Positions 23,393-34,127 are shown, counted from the first letter of the stretch. The stretch: 54,214 nucleotides of DNA from Basidiobolus ranarum (GCA_040143965.1 JASJQH010006888.1:1-54214); one strand, 5' to 3'. Made by a program: numbers and translations. The notes: generated by a model not told the origin, from the sequence alone.

Positions 23393-23399
23393 TTTTATA
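23393..23399 (-). promoter_or_regulatory. TATA box of C2-protein gene
   Basis: TATAAAA on the minus strand, 52-58 bases upstream of the start at 23341. Confidence 0.55.
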
Positions 23400-24205
23400 C
23401 TGTCAAGAGATCATTGTCGACTAATATAAGGAACCAATAGTCATTTGTATTTCCAAGGCTATAATTTAGAACATATGCACAGAAGATCAAGATATATGGC
23501 TCTGCATGGGCTAAGATCTAAAGGCTGGTGTAACCTGAGCATTATTTGATAGATTGTTCCATCATCTCGTAGGTAGTAGAGGGAGCTGCTTATGCTCTCC
23601 TGATTGATTGAGAGAATTTAGAGCATCAAAGACCCCAGGGGATACCGTAAGGGATACCTACCACCGATCAATGTAACCATTAGAGTGACTTTAGAATCCA
23701 ATCTTTACCCTAACTCCAAGATTGAGTAACAATCAATTTGTAGCACGAAATCAAACCCGACGCATAATTGACAAATCAACGTAATGGTTGTATAATGTTT
23801 CATTGTAGCCACATTTTAGCCACTCTCGATATTTGACTCTCAAGCACTCTCCATCTATTCAATGCCCCTGCCTCTCTATCTTTTCACATCATATATCCAC
23901 ATCAATCAAGGTCAGAGTATTAACCGTCTTTATTGAAAGTTCGTTAGAGGATAATCTAAAAATATGGTGAAAGTAAGCAGAATCTAATAATGATAGGTGA
24001 GATGTTACGCAACTTGTTCAATATTAACTAAATTTATGAGTAACTACACTGCACTGCACTACACTACACTATACTATAATGGAAGATACAAATCCGGGCA
24101 CTAATGGTCAAAATCGAATGAAGTACATGATTTTTATGACACAAGCCTATTGTATCTCATCAAATACATGGATTAATAGGAATCCAACAGCTCCCCAAAT
24201 GCTCC
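23400..24205. other. Intergenic with short microsatellite
   Basis: No gene seen. Near 24043-24078 there is an impure CACT(G/A) microsatellite ('actgcactgcactacacta'). Confidence 0.5.
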
Positions 24206-25318
24206 TTATTTTTCTCGAAGTTCCTCTCCCTCCGAGATTGTACTTTTGGATATATTGCTGGGTGAAAATCCGGGGATATCGAGTCTCGTTTCTACCGATT
24301 CAGAGGTTGCCGAATCGTCAAGTAACCAGCTATCAATGGTCGGTGGTGGAACTCGGATAATAGCTAGTGTTTCCTCTTTAACTATAGTACAAAGGTTGCC
24401 TAGAGGAAGGTCGTTCCAATCGTATCCAAATGGATTCTCTAATTCACCACCGATAGCTAGAATACCAAACAGAGTAAAAGCAGCTAAAGCAACTACCAAA
24501 ATGGCTACCCAACCAAGAGGATCAACGATCTGAAAAGGTAGCATGAGACAATAGATCCAAACTGTCTGTGCTAAATGAATGGAGTAGGCAACGGGAATGG
24601 GTGTCCGTAGAATCCGTTCAAACCCAGTTAAGTTATCAACAAGGTTGTTGACCGCATTGGTGAGTAGTGTAAATAAGGGTGCATCTACGTTTCCACGTTC
24701 TTTTTGATGTTGAATAAAAGCTGTTAAATGTACGGTGATTTCTAGGGGTAAATTGGATCCGGGAGTTTTGCTTTCCGCTGGTGGAACAATGGGTCGTAGA
24801 AGTTCTTGGTCACGCTGATGGTTAATTGATGTTGGGGTGCGATATCTATTATGGGATGTGCGTAGGAATGGAGCAAATTCTGGCGAAACATCCTGATAGT
24901 CATATTCCTCTCTTAAGTAATGCTTTGTAGCATAAGCGAAGGAAATCAAAAGTTTAATGGCTGCTTCCTTGGCTGTATGATCTATTTGTGACTTTTCTTG
25001 TATATTAATCCAGATCATACGAGTCAAAGAACGAAGGCTAGTGATTTGAGAACTCCACAAACGACGCCCTTCCCAATATCGGTCGTAAGCAGTATTCGTC
25101 CGGAAAACTAAGAGTAACGAAGTAACCATGCCAAGTATTGTGATCAGGTTGTCTTTTATGTTTAACTTGAGGATAGTATATCTATGAATGGATACAACCG
25201 CCCCAGTGAATACTGCCAAAAAAACCACTTTGATGATAATTCTCGGAATAATTGATCTCTTTAATCGCAGAGCAAACGGCCACCTGCGCTCATATAGTGG
25301 GGGCATATTGTAAACCAT
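24206..25318 (-). CDS. Bestrophin-like anion channel protein
   Basis: Intronless, 370 residues from the ATG at 25318. It belongs to the bestrophin/UPF0187 family: 'LLLVFRTNTAYDRYWEGRRLW' carries the signature RTNTAYDR-W-EGR, with 'IPVAYSIHLAQTVWIYCLML' and 'PLGWVAILVVALAAFTLFGI' as later membrane helices, then 'ELENPFGYDWNDLPL'. Members are chloride-permeable channels in the plasma membrane or organelles. The C-terminal 60 residues are Ser/Glu-rich and probably cytosolic. The alternative upstream frame start is a TTG and is not used here. Confidence 0.92.
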   Translation of the reverse strand: MVYNMPPLYERRWPFALRLKRSIIPRIIIKVVFLAVFTGAVVSIHRYTILKLNIKDNLITILGMVTSLLLVFRTNTAYDRYWEGRRLWSSQITSLRSLTRMIWINIQEKSQIDHTAKEAAIKLLISFAYATKHYLREEYDYQDVSPEFAPFLRTSHNRYRTPTSINHQRDQELLRPIVPPAESKTPGSNLPLEITVHLTAFIQHQKERGNVDAPLFTLLTNAVNNLVDNLTGFERILRTPIPVAYSIHLAQTVWIYCLMLPFQIVDPLGWVAILVVALAAFTLFGILAIGGELENPFGYDWNDLPLGNLCTIVKEETLAIIRVPPPTIDSWLLDDSATSESVETRLDIPGFSPSNISKSTISEGEELREK

Positions 25319-26013
25319 TTTAGCTAGTAATAACTCCAAGAGATTCTAGAAAGAGGATGGATGCGGATATTGGATTGCACACCAATGTGGCGGTTCATCC
25401 TTTTAAAACAAGCGGCTGATGCTATTCTTATGTTCATTTAGAACATAGAATGGGATCGTAAGGGAAAGGGAAAGGGAATGAACAATAACCGGTTCCTTGC
25501 CTGGTTTTCAGAAACATGTCTTACTTTATTATAATAAAGCATACAACTTGGCTTTATCTTAAATAGGTTTGAAACACAGTAAAATCAGCCAACAACCAGC
25601 AACTAAAATGCTAACTGAAATACCTACCGAACCAGTGAAGTCATGGGGCATATTCACTACTTCATATATGTATTTGTGTTTCATCACACAGAATAAAAAG
25701 GAGAGAGAATCAGCCATTTCTAAAGATACATTATGGGCTACATTGGTTTTGCTTCTGCATAATTGATGGGGATTCATCAGTAGGATTATAGATCGGTGTA
25801 TGGGTTTTATCATGGGTTTTATCATGGATTTTATCATGGGTTTTATCAGTATCCAAAGATTAACATAAATACACCTCAACTAACCAACCATTATGACTAA
25901 AGTATGAAGGATTCGAGATTTGGGATTTGGGTTTTGGGTCTTGGGATATACATATATAGAAAGCGAATGGTCAAGTTCACTGCATAGATATTAGGGTGTT
26001 GGTCATATCTGGT
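25319..26013. other. Intergenic with minisatellite; weak ORF
   Basis: Holds the 12-bp minisatellite at about 25798-25850. A minus-strand frame ending at 25559 encodes a possible C-terminal membrane segment ('GISVSILVAGCWLILLCF') preceded by 'MPHDFTGSV'. It could be a small membrane protein, but no start or splice pattern is convincing. Confidence 0.3.
25798..25850. repeat. 12-bp minisatellite, about four copies
   Basis: Unit GGGTTTTATCAT repeated about four times with one substitution in the third copy. Confidence 0.8.
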
Positions 26014-26295
26014 CTAAATCGACGATATGTAGGTAGCTGAGAAAGCCAGTACACCGTAGGTCAACCCCTTGGCAAAAAATATACCACTTGATTCTGACTT
26101 CACTGGACTGGCGGATGGATATGTATATCCAGTGGAAAAACTGGGGGATTTGGTAGCACTAGGTGACGTTGACAAGTCGGGAGGACTGGAGGTAAATTGC
26201 TGTATACGAACGGGTAAATCCTCTCCACTTGCTTTGATGAATGTGATCATATTGATCATCAAAATTACGATTGCTAGGCGAATGAATGTTGCCAT
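26014..26295 (-). CDS. Small Ser/Pro-rich surface protein, likely GPI-anchored
   Basis: Intronless, 93 residues. It has an N-terminal signal peptide ('IRLAIVILMINMITFIKASG'), a central Ser/Thr/Pro segment ('SSPPDLSTSPSATKSPSF'), and a C-terminal hydrophobic stretch ('GLTYGVLAFSATYISSI') preceded by small residues ('SESSG'). That is the pattern of a minimal GPI-anchored wall or membrane glycoprotein. A TATA box is about 112 bases upstream. Family unknown. Confidence 0.65.
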   Translation of the reverse strand: MATFIRLAIVILMINMITFIKASGEDLPVRIQQFTSSPPDLSTSPSATKSPSFSTGYTYPSASPVKSESSGIFFAKGLTYGVLAFSATYISSI

Positions 26296-26406
26296 TTAAT
26301 GAGAAATAGAGTAGCTAAGGGTTAGAGCTAACAAATATTGATAATTGAATCTAAGACGAGAGTAGCAAAATGAATTAAGGATAGTGGTGTCATGGACGTT
26401 CGCGTG

Positions 26407-26414
26407 CTTTTATA
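26407..26414 (-). promoter_or_regulatory. TATA box upstream of the GPI-type protein gene
   Basis: TATAAAAG on the minus strand, about 112 bases upstream of the start codon at 26295. Confidence 0.45.
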
Positions 26415-26995
26415 CTCTAAATTTTGATGATTGAAATTTACCGTTAATTCATGTACTCTGAGTTGCTCGGAGATTAAAGGCTGTAGCAACTTCTCAACAT
26501 ACCATCCATACTTTCACTAATGCAACTAGTACAGCGATGCACACCATTATTTTGGGTGGTAGTGAAAAACTTCTGTCTGATTGAACATCGGAGTGTTACT
26601 AGATTATATTATGTCCTCTTTTTCCGTAATCAATGATATAAACCCATACATCTTTTAAACGGTTAATGCTAATTGAATTTATGCTGCTATGGTGCCAAAT
26701 TTACATCCTAAATGATTTTTGCTCAAGAAACATTGATTTTTAAAAAAAAATCGGATGCTTTGTGGATACGAGTCACGCGTAACTGTGGCAATTGTATGTC
26801 ATGATATCAAGTTAGTGTTCTTTACTAAATATCAAAGCAAGTACTGAAAGGTAACAGTCAAGATGGTGAGAGAAATTAATAAATGTACACGAAACCCAAT
26901 GAATTTGGACTTTGGAATGCAACGTTCACAAGTGTATAATAAAGGTATCTAGAGGCATATGAATCCACGAGGATTGTAGTGTTCTGTTCCTTCAT
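26415..26995. other. Intergenic
   Basis: No coding frame, RNA gene or repeat recognised apart from short A/T runs. Confidence 0.5.
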
Positions 26996-27542
26996 TTACA
27001 ATAGAACCCTCAACACTCTTCTACTAGTAACGAGATATTGAAAACGTTCAAATTCGGCTTTAGCAACTTCGGGCTGCTCATTTTCTAAATAAGCTTCGAG
27101 ATGCTCTTGGGATTGAATGGTATAATGAATAGTAAAATAAATCTACGTAGACGAATCTTTAGTATTAAAAAATAGAACACTTATGGTAATAATATACTTT
27201 ACCTTGTTACTTCCTTCTTCAGACAACCAGAAAAGTCCAGCTTGAATATTGAAAAAGTAGTACACATCAGCATTATAACTACTTTAATCCAAGAAATGAA
27301 ATATTAATTATAGATAGATACCTGGCTTAGGTTGGCTAAATACATTGACCGAAAGGAATCCTGTGAAGAAAAGGTTACTTCACCATAAGTTAGGAAATAT
27401 CCAAATATATGTACCTACCATTGACGCTATCACAGGTTTTACGAGCAAAAACTCGGAGCCACTCTAAGTATTCGTCACCTCTATCTTTTGGAACAGAAAG
27501 ATTAACTTCGTAGATAAGAGTATCGGTGGGATGAGAAGACAT
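26996..27542 (-). CDS. DUF4286 family protein, four exons
   Basis: Exons 27542-27419, 27360-27322, 27240-27203 and 27142-26996 keep phase and give 115 residues, the usual length for DUF4286, a small ferredoxin-like fold known mainly from bacteria. Matches to the family pattern: 'LIYEVNLSVPKDRGDEYLEWL', 'GFLSVNVF', 'YFTIHYTIQSQEHLEAYLE' and 'FERFQYLVTSRRVL'. Biochemical role unknown; the fold is related to antibiotic-monooxygenase-like alpha/beta barrels. The ATG at 27542 is used; codons further upstream lack an ATG. Introns 2-4 are short, showing it is a resident eukaryotic gene and not contamination. Confidence 0.75.
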
Positions 27543-28529
27543 TTCAAAGAGAGAACACAAGGGTCTAGTCAGCAAGGTGCTTGACCTCCGACAAATTTGA
27601 AAAATGCTCAATATATACTAGACCTACTTGAGGTGGTTAATGAATGATCAAAATGGGTACAGTCTGTTGATTGGATCACTTCAAAAAATGATTTGATTTC
27701 ACTAAATAAGCCTTCGAAAAGAGTAACAGAAGGAAGCAACAGGTATAAATAGTGTCAGGACAGAACGCCACTAAAGTTCGTTAGATAATGTTGTTTACTT
27801 TGGTATGTATAGTTAATGAATCGTTAATTTAAACGATAGATGTGAGCTGGATACATAGGGTTAGGGTTAGATTGGGTATAATAATATTGATTTCTAGCAC
27901 ACATTCTTTCCCATACAATACAGACAAACCAATGACCCATTAGTTTTCCCCTTTTCTACCCTTTTCCGTAGGCCAGTCGTGGATTGGTTACAGCCAATTT
28001 AACTATGCGGAAGTATAGGAGTGGGATTGTTTTCGTGACTATGCAATATGTAAGTGACGATAGATATATATCTAGAAGTGTTAACACAATCAAACGCATC
28101 AATCATCCTATTGGTCAACATATAATGAGTCTTCAATATAAATGAGACCATGACGTATAGCAGAGGTACCCTAACCCTGGTGTTGGGACCATAGATAAAC
28201 GGTTCTGTCATTTCCCATTTTGGTTTTTATCCTGCTTCTCTTTCCCACGATTTCTAGGACTTCCATCAGCCGAATATCTTTATCCATTATAATCCTCTTT
28301 TACGCTGATTCCCCACTCTTATCCCCACTATTCTCATTTAATTGAGCGTGAATTATTTTCCTCGTAATTTTGATCTTTATACCGCGTCTTCTGTGAAAGA
28401 TATTACCTCGTGCACGTACCAAACACTTGGTTTTTTGACCGTCGCGTCTGCACATAACTCTGTACCTACTCGGATAGTCACAAACTACACACAGATACCT
28501 CAAATATAACTCATAGTGAAATCTCTATC
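27543..28529. other. Divergent intergenic region
   Basis: Lies between the divergent DUF4286 and HMG-box genes. It contains telomere-like motifs at 27857-27870 and 28168-28178. Weak minus-strand frames at 27999-28211 and 28300-28503 have no supporting features; the second is very basic but unrecognised. Confidence 0.4.
27857..27870 (+). promoter_or_regulatory. Tandem telobox-like motif
   Basis: AGGGTTAGGGTTAG, two telomere units, about 315 bases upstream of the DUF4286 start and about 660 bases upstream of the HMG-box gene start. Role inferred only. Confidence 0.4.
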
Positions 28530-29816
28530 ATGGATGTTAGAGATTTTTTAACAAAATGCAGGCTAGAGCAATACTATAACACCTTCGTATCAGAAGGTTT
28601 TGATCAGTTGAACTCGGTATTTATTCTACTTTGATCTTCCTCTAGGCCGAGAGCAGTGTTTTTTATACTTATATTTGCATTCAACAATAGTTATTGGAGA
28701 TTACAGAAAGTGATTTAGCTGCTATGGACGTTAAACGGGGGCATAGAAGAGTAAGTTATACAGTAATTGTATCTTTATGTAATAATATTTGACATTTTTC
28801 TTTAGTTACTACAACAAGAGATTGCCAGCTTGAGAGGTTACACCCAACAACCCTCTCTTGGCTTATCTATGGTGCCTACTGACGAACATTTCTTGAATAT
28901 TTCAGATGCAGGTCAACAGTATAGCAATATATGCTAATGGTATCATCTGTAACTGATAATTACTAAATCCTACAGATTCCACACCCATTCAACCACGTCT
29001 ACTAACCCCAGGTGCTCTACCCTCAAACCATAGTCAACATAGTAGTATTTCGCTTCATGGTCATCATTTGATGTCTCCAGATATGGGAGAATATATAAGC
29101 CCCGATAGTAACGGAAAGCGTAAATACAGACGTCATCCCAAACCAGATAAAAACGCTCCAGAGAAGCCAGCATCAGCCTATGTTATGTTCTCTAATAAAG
29201 TCAGAGCTGAGTTGAAGGACCAAAACATGTCGTTTACTGAAATAGCCAAGATCGTAGGTGATCGTTGGAAATCCATTAGTCGTGAAGACAAAGAGCAAGT
29301 GGAGCAAAGTGCAGCACAGGCTCGAGAGGAATACTATGAGGCTTTACGTGGCTACAAAGAAACCAATGAATACAAGGTAACGATAGTTTTTAGTGGAGCC
29401 ATACTGATTCAACCAAACTGATCCATTTTGATCATTAGGAATACCAAGAATACTTGGAAGAATTCCGCAAGAAATCCAGTAGCTGCGGTATAGTAATCGA
29501 GTGTTTCTCTTATTGTCACATAATAATCAACTAAAATTTACTAATCCTATGGGGATTTCTATAACCAGTTCGTCCTGTTGGTCGACCAAGAAAGCATCCC
29601 AAGCCTCATGAAGATACAGGAAGCTCTCTAGTAGATTTACACCATGAAGAAAAGCATCTCGCTCCGTCCACATACAATCTAAGCATGGTACACAGTGCTG
29701 CAGCTCTTCATCCTCATAATGGCCACACACACGATCAATCACCTCAGAATAATCATCACTCTGACCTCAATTTAGAGTTTATGGTTAGCCAGTCGGATCA
29801 AACGTTCATGATATAA
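28530..29816 (+). CDS. SAM + HMG-box + AT-hook transcription factor
   Basis: Six exons (28530-28616, 28691-28750, 28806-28911, 28976-29376, 29439-29487, 29569-29816) sum to 316 codons plus stop. Residues about 3-60 look like a SAM domain ('FLTKCRLEQYYNTFVSEGFD', 'ITESDLAAMDV'). An HMG-box follows at about 144-212 ('NAPEKPASAYVMFSNKVR', 'FTEIAKIVGDRWKSIS'). An AT-hook sits at about 236-246 ('VRPVGRPRKHPKPHE'). The tail is His/Asn-rich and ends 'SDQTFMI'. The HMG box is of the non-sequence-specific (HMGB/Nhp6) type. A SAM domain for self- or partner-binding plus two DNA-binding modules suggests a chromatin or transcription regulator. An HMG mating-type role is possible but unsupported here. Confidence 0.88.
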
Positions 29817-31331
29817 ACGCAATTTTGTCACCTTTAACCTTTTTACAGGTGTTATATATATATATATAATTTATCGGCGTAGCTCCTTCACTGTCTTTTT
29901 GTTGTTGGTCACTTAAGTTTACAATCCCATACTGTTCACTGTTCTTTATTTTATTGAGATTTCTGCCAAATATACACTTTACTCGCATTCTCTGGGCTAG
30001 ACAACAAAACTAAATGATCATTTAAACTTAATGGCACTACAATGTTCTATGATAATCATTCTATATTCAATGGCATCTTCTATTTTCTTGTGGGTTGAGG
30101 CCACTCCTACTTCTAGGCCTTTCTAAGGTGTAAAGCAGACTCCATTTTACCTCACTAATTGTAGTAGTAGTGTTTCCTAGTTTGCTCACCCCTCCCGCTT
30201 AACTTGGATCACTCTTTTGTTGGTTAACTTCGGCACAACTTCAGCATATTGGATCACCTAATGTGGAATGGTACGAGCGAATGGGTCAGTATCAGAGTTT
30301 GATTTTGGTATAATGCACACACAAATATAGCATCTCCAGCCCTGCATGATATAAACCTATAGAGTAGAAAGGTCTAATAGTTAGGAAGAGGCTATGGTAC
30401 TCATCGACTGATGACTGAAGAAAATCGACCAATTGTATTATGACCTATGCAGGCATGTTAACAGAAAAATGGCAAGACCAGCCCAGCAAAAAATCAAGAT
30501 CTCTGCTTGAGAGCGAAGATGTATTTGGTTTAGTGATTCTAGACCGGTGACTGCATAAAAGCACTAATTGTGATTACTTACCTAACCCTAAGTCTATTCC
30601 ACCAGAAATATTTCTTCCAGTACCTAAATCTATCGACACTAACACCATCTGTTTGTACGTTTTTGGCTGCAGTATTTCCGGTATCCATATAGTAATATCC
30701 TAATTATATCCCACCTAACCCTAACTTTGGGGGAGGTTTTTGAAAGTATATCAAATTTTACCAAAGGTTCCATGAATTCACCTAAATCAATCCAAATCCC
30801 CCTCAATCCTTACTGATACCCTTAAATATACATATTCTAATCCAGTACTAACTTCGCACTATTGCTTAGGGCATATGAGGGGATCGAAGAACGCCGCAAT
30901 TTCAATTCATATGAGTCATAATGGATGCAATCTAGCTCATTCCTGAGCAATCTAGATTTCCATTTTTGGTTTAGATCCGTCATCCAATGCATAATGCAAT
31001 ACTGGAACGAGTAGAGCTACTGCCCCACCTTAACCCGTGGCGCACACTATTGTTTAAACCAAAAACCCATCGGCTGGGTTTTTATGCCTAGAATAGTCGG
31101 TTTAACATCACCAAAAAAAGGAATTGCTCCAAAATTTCACAACAGGACTCTAGATTAGCTCATAGCGGAATTTTTCGAGTCCGATACTTATCAAATATGA
31201 TATTAGCAAGGAATTTCAATCGTGTTCCTCTATCTACCTATAAATACTCAGCCATCGCATCTTTCCCACTCATCCAAGAATATCTATTCTACAATCTAAT
31301 CGAAACCCTCACTCATTCCAAAACCATCAAT
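29817..31331. other. 1.5-kb gene-free stretch
   Basis: Contains a (TA)n run near 29851-29868, telomere-like motifs at 30581-30591 and 30714-30725, and the promoter of the Ecl1-like gene with a TATA box at 31239-31246. No convincing coding frame or RNA gene. Confidence 0.4.
31239..31246 (+). promoter_or_regulatory. TATA box of Ecl1-like gene
   Basis: TATAAATA, 86-93 bases upstream of the ATG at 31332 and downstream of the alternative ATG at 31197. It therefore decides for the 31332 start. Confidence 0.55.
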
Positions 31332-31658
31332 ATGGATACAAAGTGGTGCACCGTTTGTGACCGTTACATTGAATTCTATGAAAATGAACTATATTGCAGT
31401 GAAGCTTGTCGTTCCAAAGACACTCATAGTTGCCAACACAATAACGACAGTAATTATCTTCTATCGTTCAACCACCTCCCTGATTACAATCAATCTTTTA
31501 TCACTCCACCGACATCTCCTATCAGAAGCTCATTTTTTCAAGAGGGCCCTTCTCACACATCCACATCTCAGTATTCGCCCGTACGAGTTGGATTGAGATT
31601 ACCTACAAGATACATCTCTCTAAAACCCAGAGGACTACGCTCCGCCCTAGTACGTTAA
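31332..31658 (+). CDS. Ecl1-type zinc-binding protein
   Basis: 108 residues from the ATG at 31332. It starts 'MDTKWCTVCDRYIEFYENEL' and continues 'YCSEACRSKD': four Cys in the CxxC...CxxxC arrangement of the fungal Ecl1 family (extender of chronological lifespan), which binds zinc and responds to nutrient or zinc limitation. The remainder is Ser/Pro-rich and disordered ('SPIRSSFF', 'YSPVRVGLRLPTRY'), as in family members. A longer in-frame ORF opens at 31197, but the TATA box lies inside it and the family begins at MDxxWC, so the shorter form is chosen. It is convergent with the lysine permease. Confidence 0.8.
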   Translation: MDTKWCTVCDRYIEFYENELYCSEACRSKDTHSCQHNNDSNYLLSFNHLPDYNQSFITPPTSPIRSSFFQEGPSHTSTSQYSPVRVGLRLPTRYISLKPRGLRSALVR

Positions 31659-31844
31659 TTCGGTGTTGGACTTAATACTACCCTCTATAGCATCACACCT
31701 TACATCATGTAGAAACACCGATCAATGTACATAATTCGTCATACACAACCAGTCTTCTGTATCATTCCCACCATTCTTGTATAAATAAGCATATTTAGTC
31801 AACGATTTAAGTCATCGTAGTTACAAAATTTATTAGAGACAGAT

Positions 31845-33356
31845 TTACCTTCTGCTCAGGTCGCATTCCTTTAAAGGAATCAACTTGCTCTTTTTGATCA
31901 ATTTGTAGGAAATATAAAGTACAGCAAAAATAATTAAACCAAAATATGAAGCAAGTAAATTCATCCAATCTATGGGATCAGATGAGAATCCAGAGTATCC
32001 TTGTCCGATAATAACAATAGTAATTAAAATTAATGCAAATATGGGTCCAAATGGATAGAACATCGCAGTGTAAGGTAGTTGACTTAACTGATTTCCCTGC
32101 ACTAAAAATGCTCTACGAAATCGGAAATGCGATAGGGCAATACCGAACCATGCAATAAATCCAGTAATTCCAGAGGCATTAAGTAGCCATTGATAAACTA
32201 CCGTGTCACTGAAGATGGAGGTCGTAAAGGAAAGACAAGATACTACTGCAGTAAAAGCGAGTGCCCAGAGGGGAATCCCATTGGAGCTAACTTTCTTGAG
32301 GAATTTCGGTCCTTTATCTTCATTAGCTAGAACCCACAATGTTCTCGTAGCTGCGTAAATACCAGAGTTACCAGCAGAGAGTAAAGTTATCAATACAATG
32401 GCATTCATCATGTGTGTTGCTGGTCCGAAGCCAACTAGTTCAAATACCAAGGTGAACGGACTGGTAGCAATATCCTCCACATCGCCACTAAGTAGTCTGG
32501 GATCATCATAGCGGAGGATGAATCCGATTACTGTAATAGCACAGATATAGAAAAGAAGAATACGCCAGAACACTTGTTTAACAGCCTTGGGTATATCCTT
32601 CTCTGGATTGGATGATTCCCCTGCGGTTACTCCGACAATTTCTGTACCTTGAAAAGAGAATCCTGCAATCAAAAACACTTGCAGTATGCCCAAGAAACCA
32701 TCAACAAAAGGAGCTTCGTTATAGGTGAAATTGGATGGACCATAGAGTTGAGCGTCTTCACCTTTCCTAGTGCAGAGGAAGACAATACCAACAATGATGA
32801 AGATGATAACAGTAAGAACTTTGATCAGAGCAAACCAATACTCGGATTCACCATATCCTTTAACGGATAGTCCATTGAACCCGACCATTATGATTAGTAG
32901 AAGTAAAGACCAAACCCATGATGGAAAATGTGGAAGCCAAAATTTCATGATCACCGAAGCCGCGGTAAGTTCAACAGCAACAGTAATAGCCCAATTAAAC
33001 CAATAATTCCACCCTAAGGCAAAGCCAAGTGCCGGATCAACAAAACGTGCAGCGTAGGTGTTGAAAGATCCAGAGATTGGCATATAGGCGGCCATTTCAC
33101 CTAAACTTGTCATCAAAAAGAACACCATGGTTCCGACCATGGCGTAGGCTATTAAAGCACCGCCTGGTCCTGCTTTTGCAATGGATCCTCCACTTCCCAG
33201 GAATAGCCCAGTGCCAATGGTTCCTCCTATGGCTATCATGGATAAATGGCGTGATTTCAAGTGTCTTTTGAGGTTGCCCTGTTCAAGCTCTACATGGTCT
33301 ACCTTCTCATCAACATGATCCAGTTCCTGCTTTGTATCGGATGATACATCGTTCAT
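31845..33356 (-). CDS. LysP-like amino acid permease
   Basis: Intronless, 503 residues from the ATG at 33356, with about 12 hydrophobic segments. It is an APC-superfamily (YAT/AAT) permease: 'HLSMIAIGGTIGTGLFLGSG', 'AGPGGALIAY', 'MAAYMPISGSFNTYAARF', 'FSFQGTEIVGVTAGES', 'VFWRILLFYICAI', 'SAGNSGIYAATRTLW' and 'SHFRFRRAFLVQG'. From memory, the sequence follows bacterial LysP (lysine-specific permease) more closely than fungal Lyp1/Can1, including 'GFALGWNYWFNWAITVAVEL' and the 'YKLIK' C-terminal motif. Likely role: lysine uptake by proton symport at the plasma membrane. Bacterial origin by transfer is inferred. Confidence 0.93.
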   Translation of the reverse strand: MNDVSSDTKQELDHVDEKVDHVELEQGNLKRHLKSRHLSMIAIGGTIGTGLFLGSGGSIAKAGPGGALIAYAMVGTMVFFLMTSLGEMAAYMPISGSFNTYAARFVDPALGFALGWNYWFNWAITVAVELTAASVIMKFWLPHFPSWVWSLLLLIIMVGFNGLSVKGYGESEYWFALIKVLTVIIFIIVGIVFLCTRKGEDAQLYGPSNFTYNEAPFVDGFLGILQVFLIAGFSFQGTEIVGVTAGESSNPEKDIPKAVKQVFWRILLFYICAITVIGFILRYDDPRLLSGDVEDIATSPFTLVFELVGFGPATHMMNAIVLITLLSAGNSGIYAATRTLWVLANEDKGPKFLKKVSSNGIPLWALAFTAVVSCLSFTTSIFSDTVVYQWLLNASGITGFIAWFGIALSHFRFRRAFLVQGNQLSQLPYTAMFYPFGPIFALILITIVIIGQGYSGFSSDPIDWMNLLASYFGLIIFAVLYISYKLIKKSKLIPLKECDLSRR

Positions 33357-34127
33357 CTTATTACAATCGAGAAGCAACAGTAATTGTTAATTAAGATAAG
33401 CCATTACCAATCCTTTTATCTCTTTGTGAATGGGCGAATAACCTTTTGGGAATGGTAAATATTGGTTCTTCAACTCCACATACAAGCAGGTTTCTGGCTC
33501 AAAAGGTCGCTCGATACGTACTTTTCCACTAGATATGTATCACCAAGAGAATATATGGAGCAAAATCATCAATAAAAGTGATCGCATGTTTGGGTGGATT
33601 GTTACTCTACGACGTATCCATTCAAGCCACTAGCGTAGTATTTACCCGAAAGCGAATAAATTGGCTACTGCTTTGATAGTGGTGGGATGGATATTCTGAT
33701 CTATTCAAGATAAGGTTTGTGAGTCAGAAAGATTCGCTTTCCTGTCGAATAATACTCCTTATAAACCAATATGTAGGGATTGCTTGAATATCTGTGTTCC
33801 GGCTTTTCTTTTCTTAGTACCACTTCCTCTGTGCGTATTTTTGCCAAGCTATCTCGTACAAAGATAAGCACCGACGATTAGGGTTCGGTTGATTTGCGAG
33901 TCAAGGGTTCGTAGGCAAAGAGTATTCACAACTGAATCACATGATACCTTTGCATTTACACAGCGAAAGTATATAACATATATCCGCTTACATAGATATC
34001 AGGGGCAGGGGCAGCTTAATTTTGGGTTAGTGAATCATGTGGATTGTTTAACAAACAAACTGCTGTCCACGCAATTTCTTGTATTGTATTTCGTTGAATC
34101 GATTTCTTTCAACTTTGGCTGTTAATA
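33357..34127. other. Divergent intergenic region
   Basis: Promoter region between the permease and the PPxY miniprotein. One partial telomere-like motif lies near 33876-33886. No coding frame. Confidence 0.5.

Noticed and set aside
27543-27611. Mitochondrial-type N-terminal extension of the DUF4286 protein
   Set aside because: The Arg-rich extension would have to start at TTG; the first ATG is 27542.
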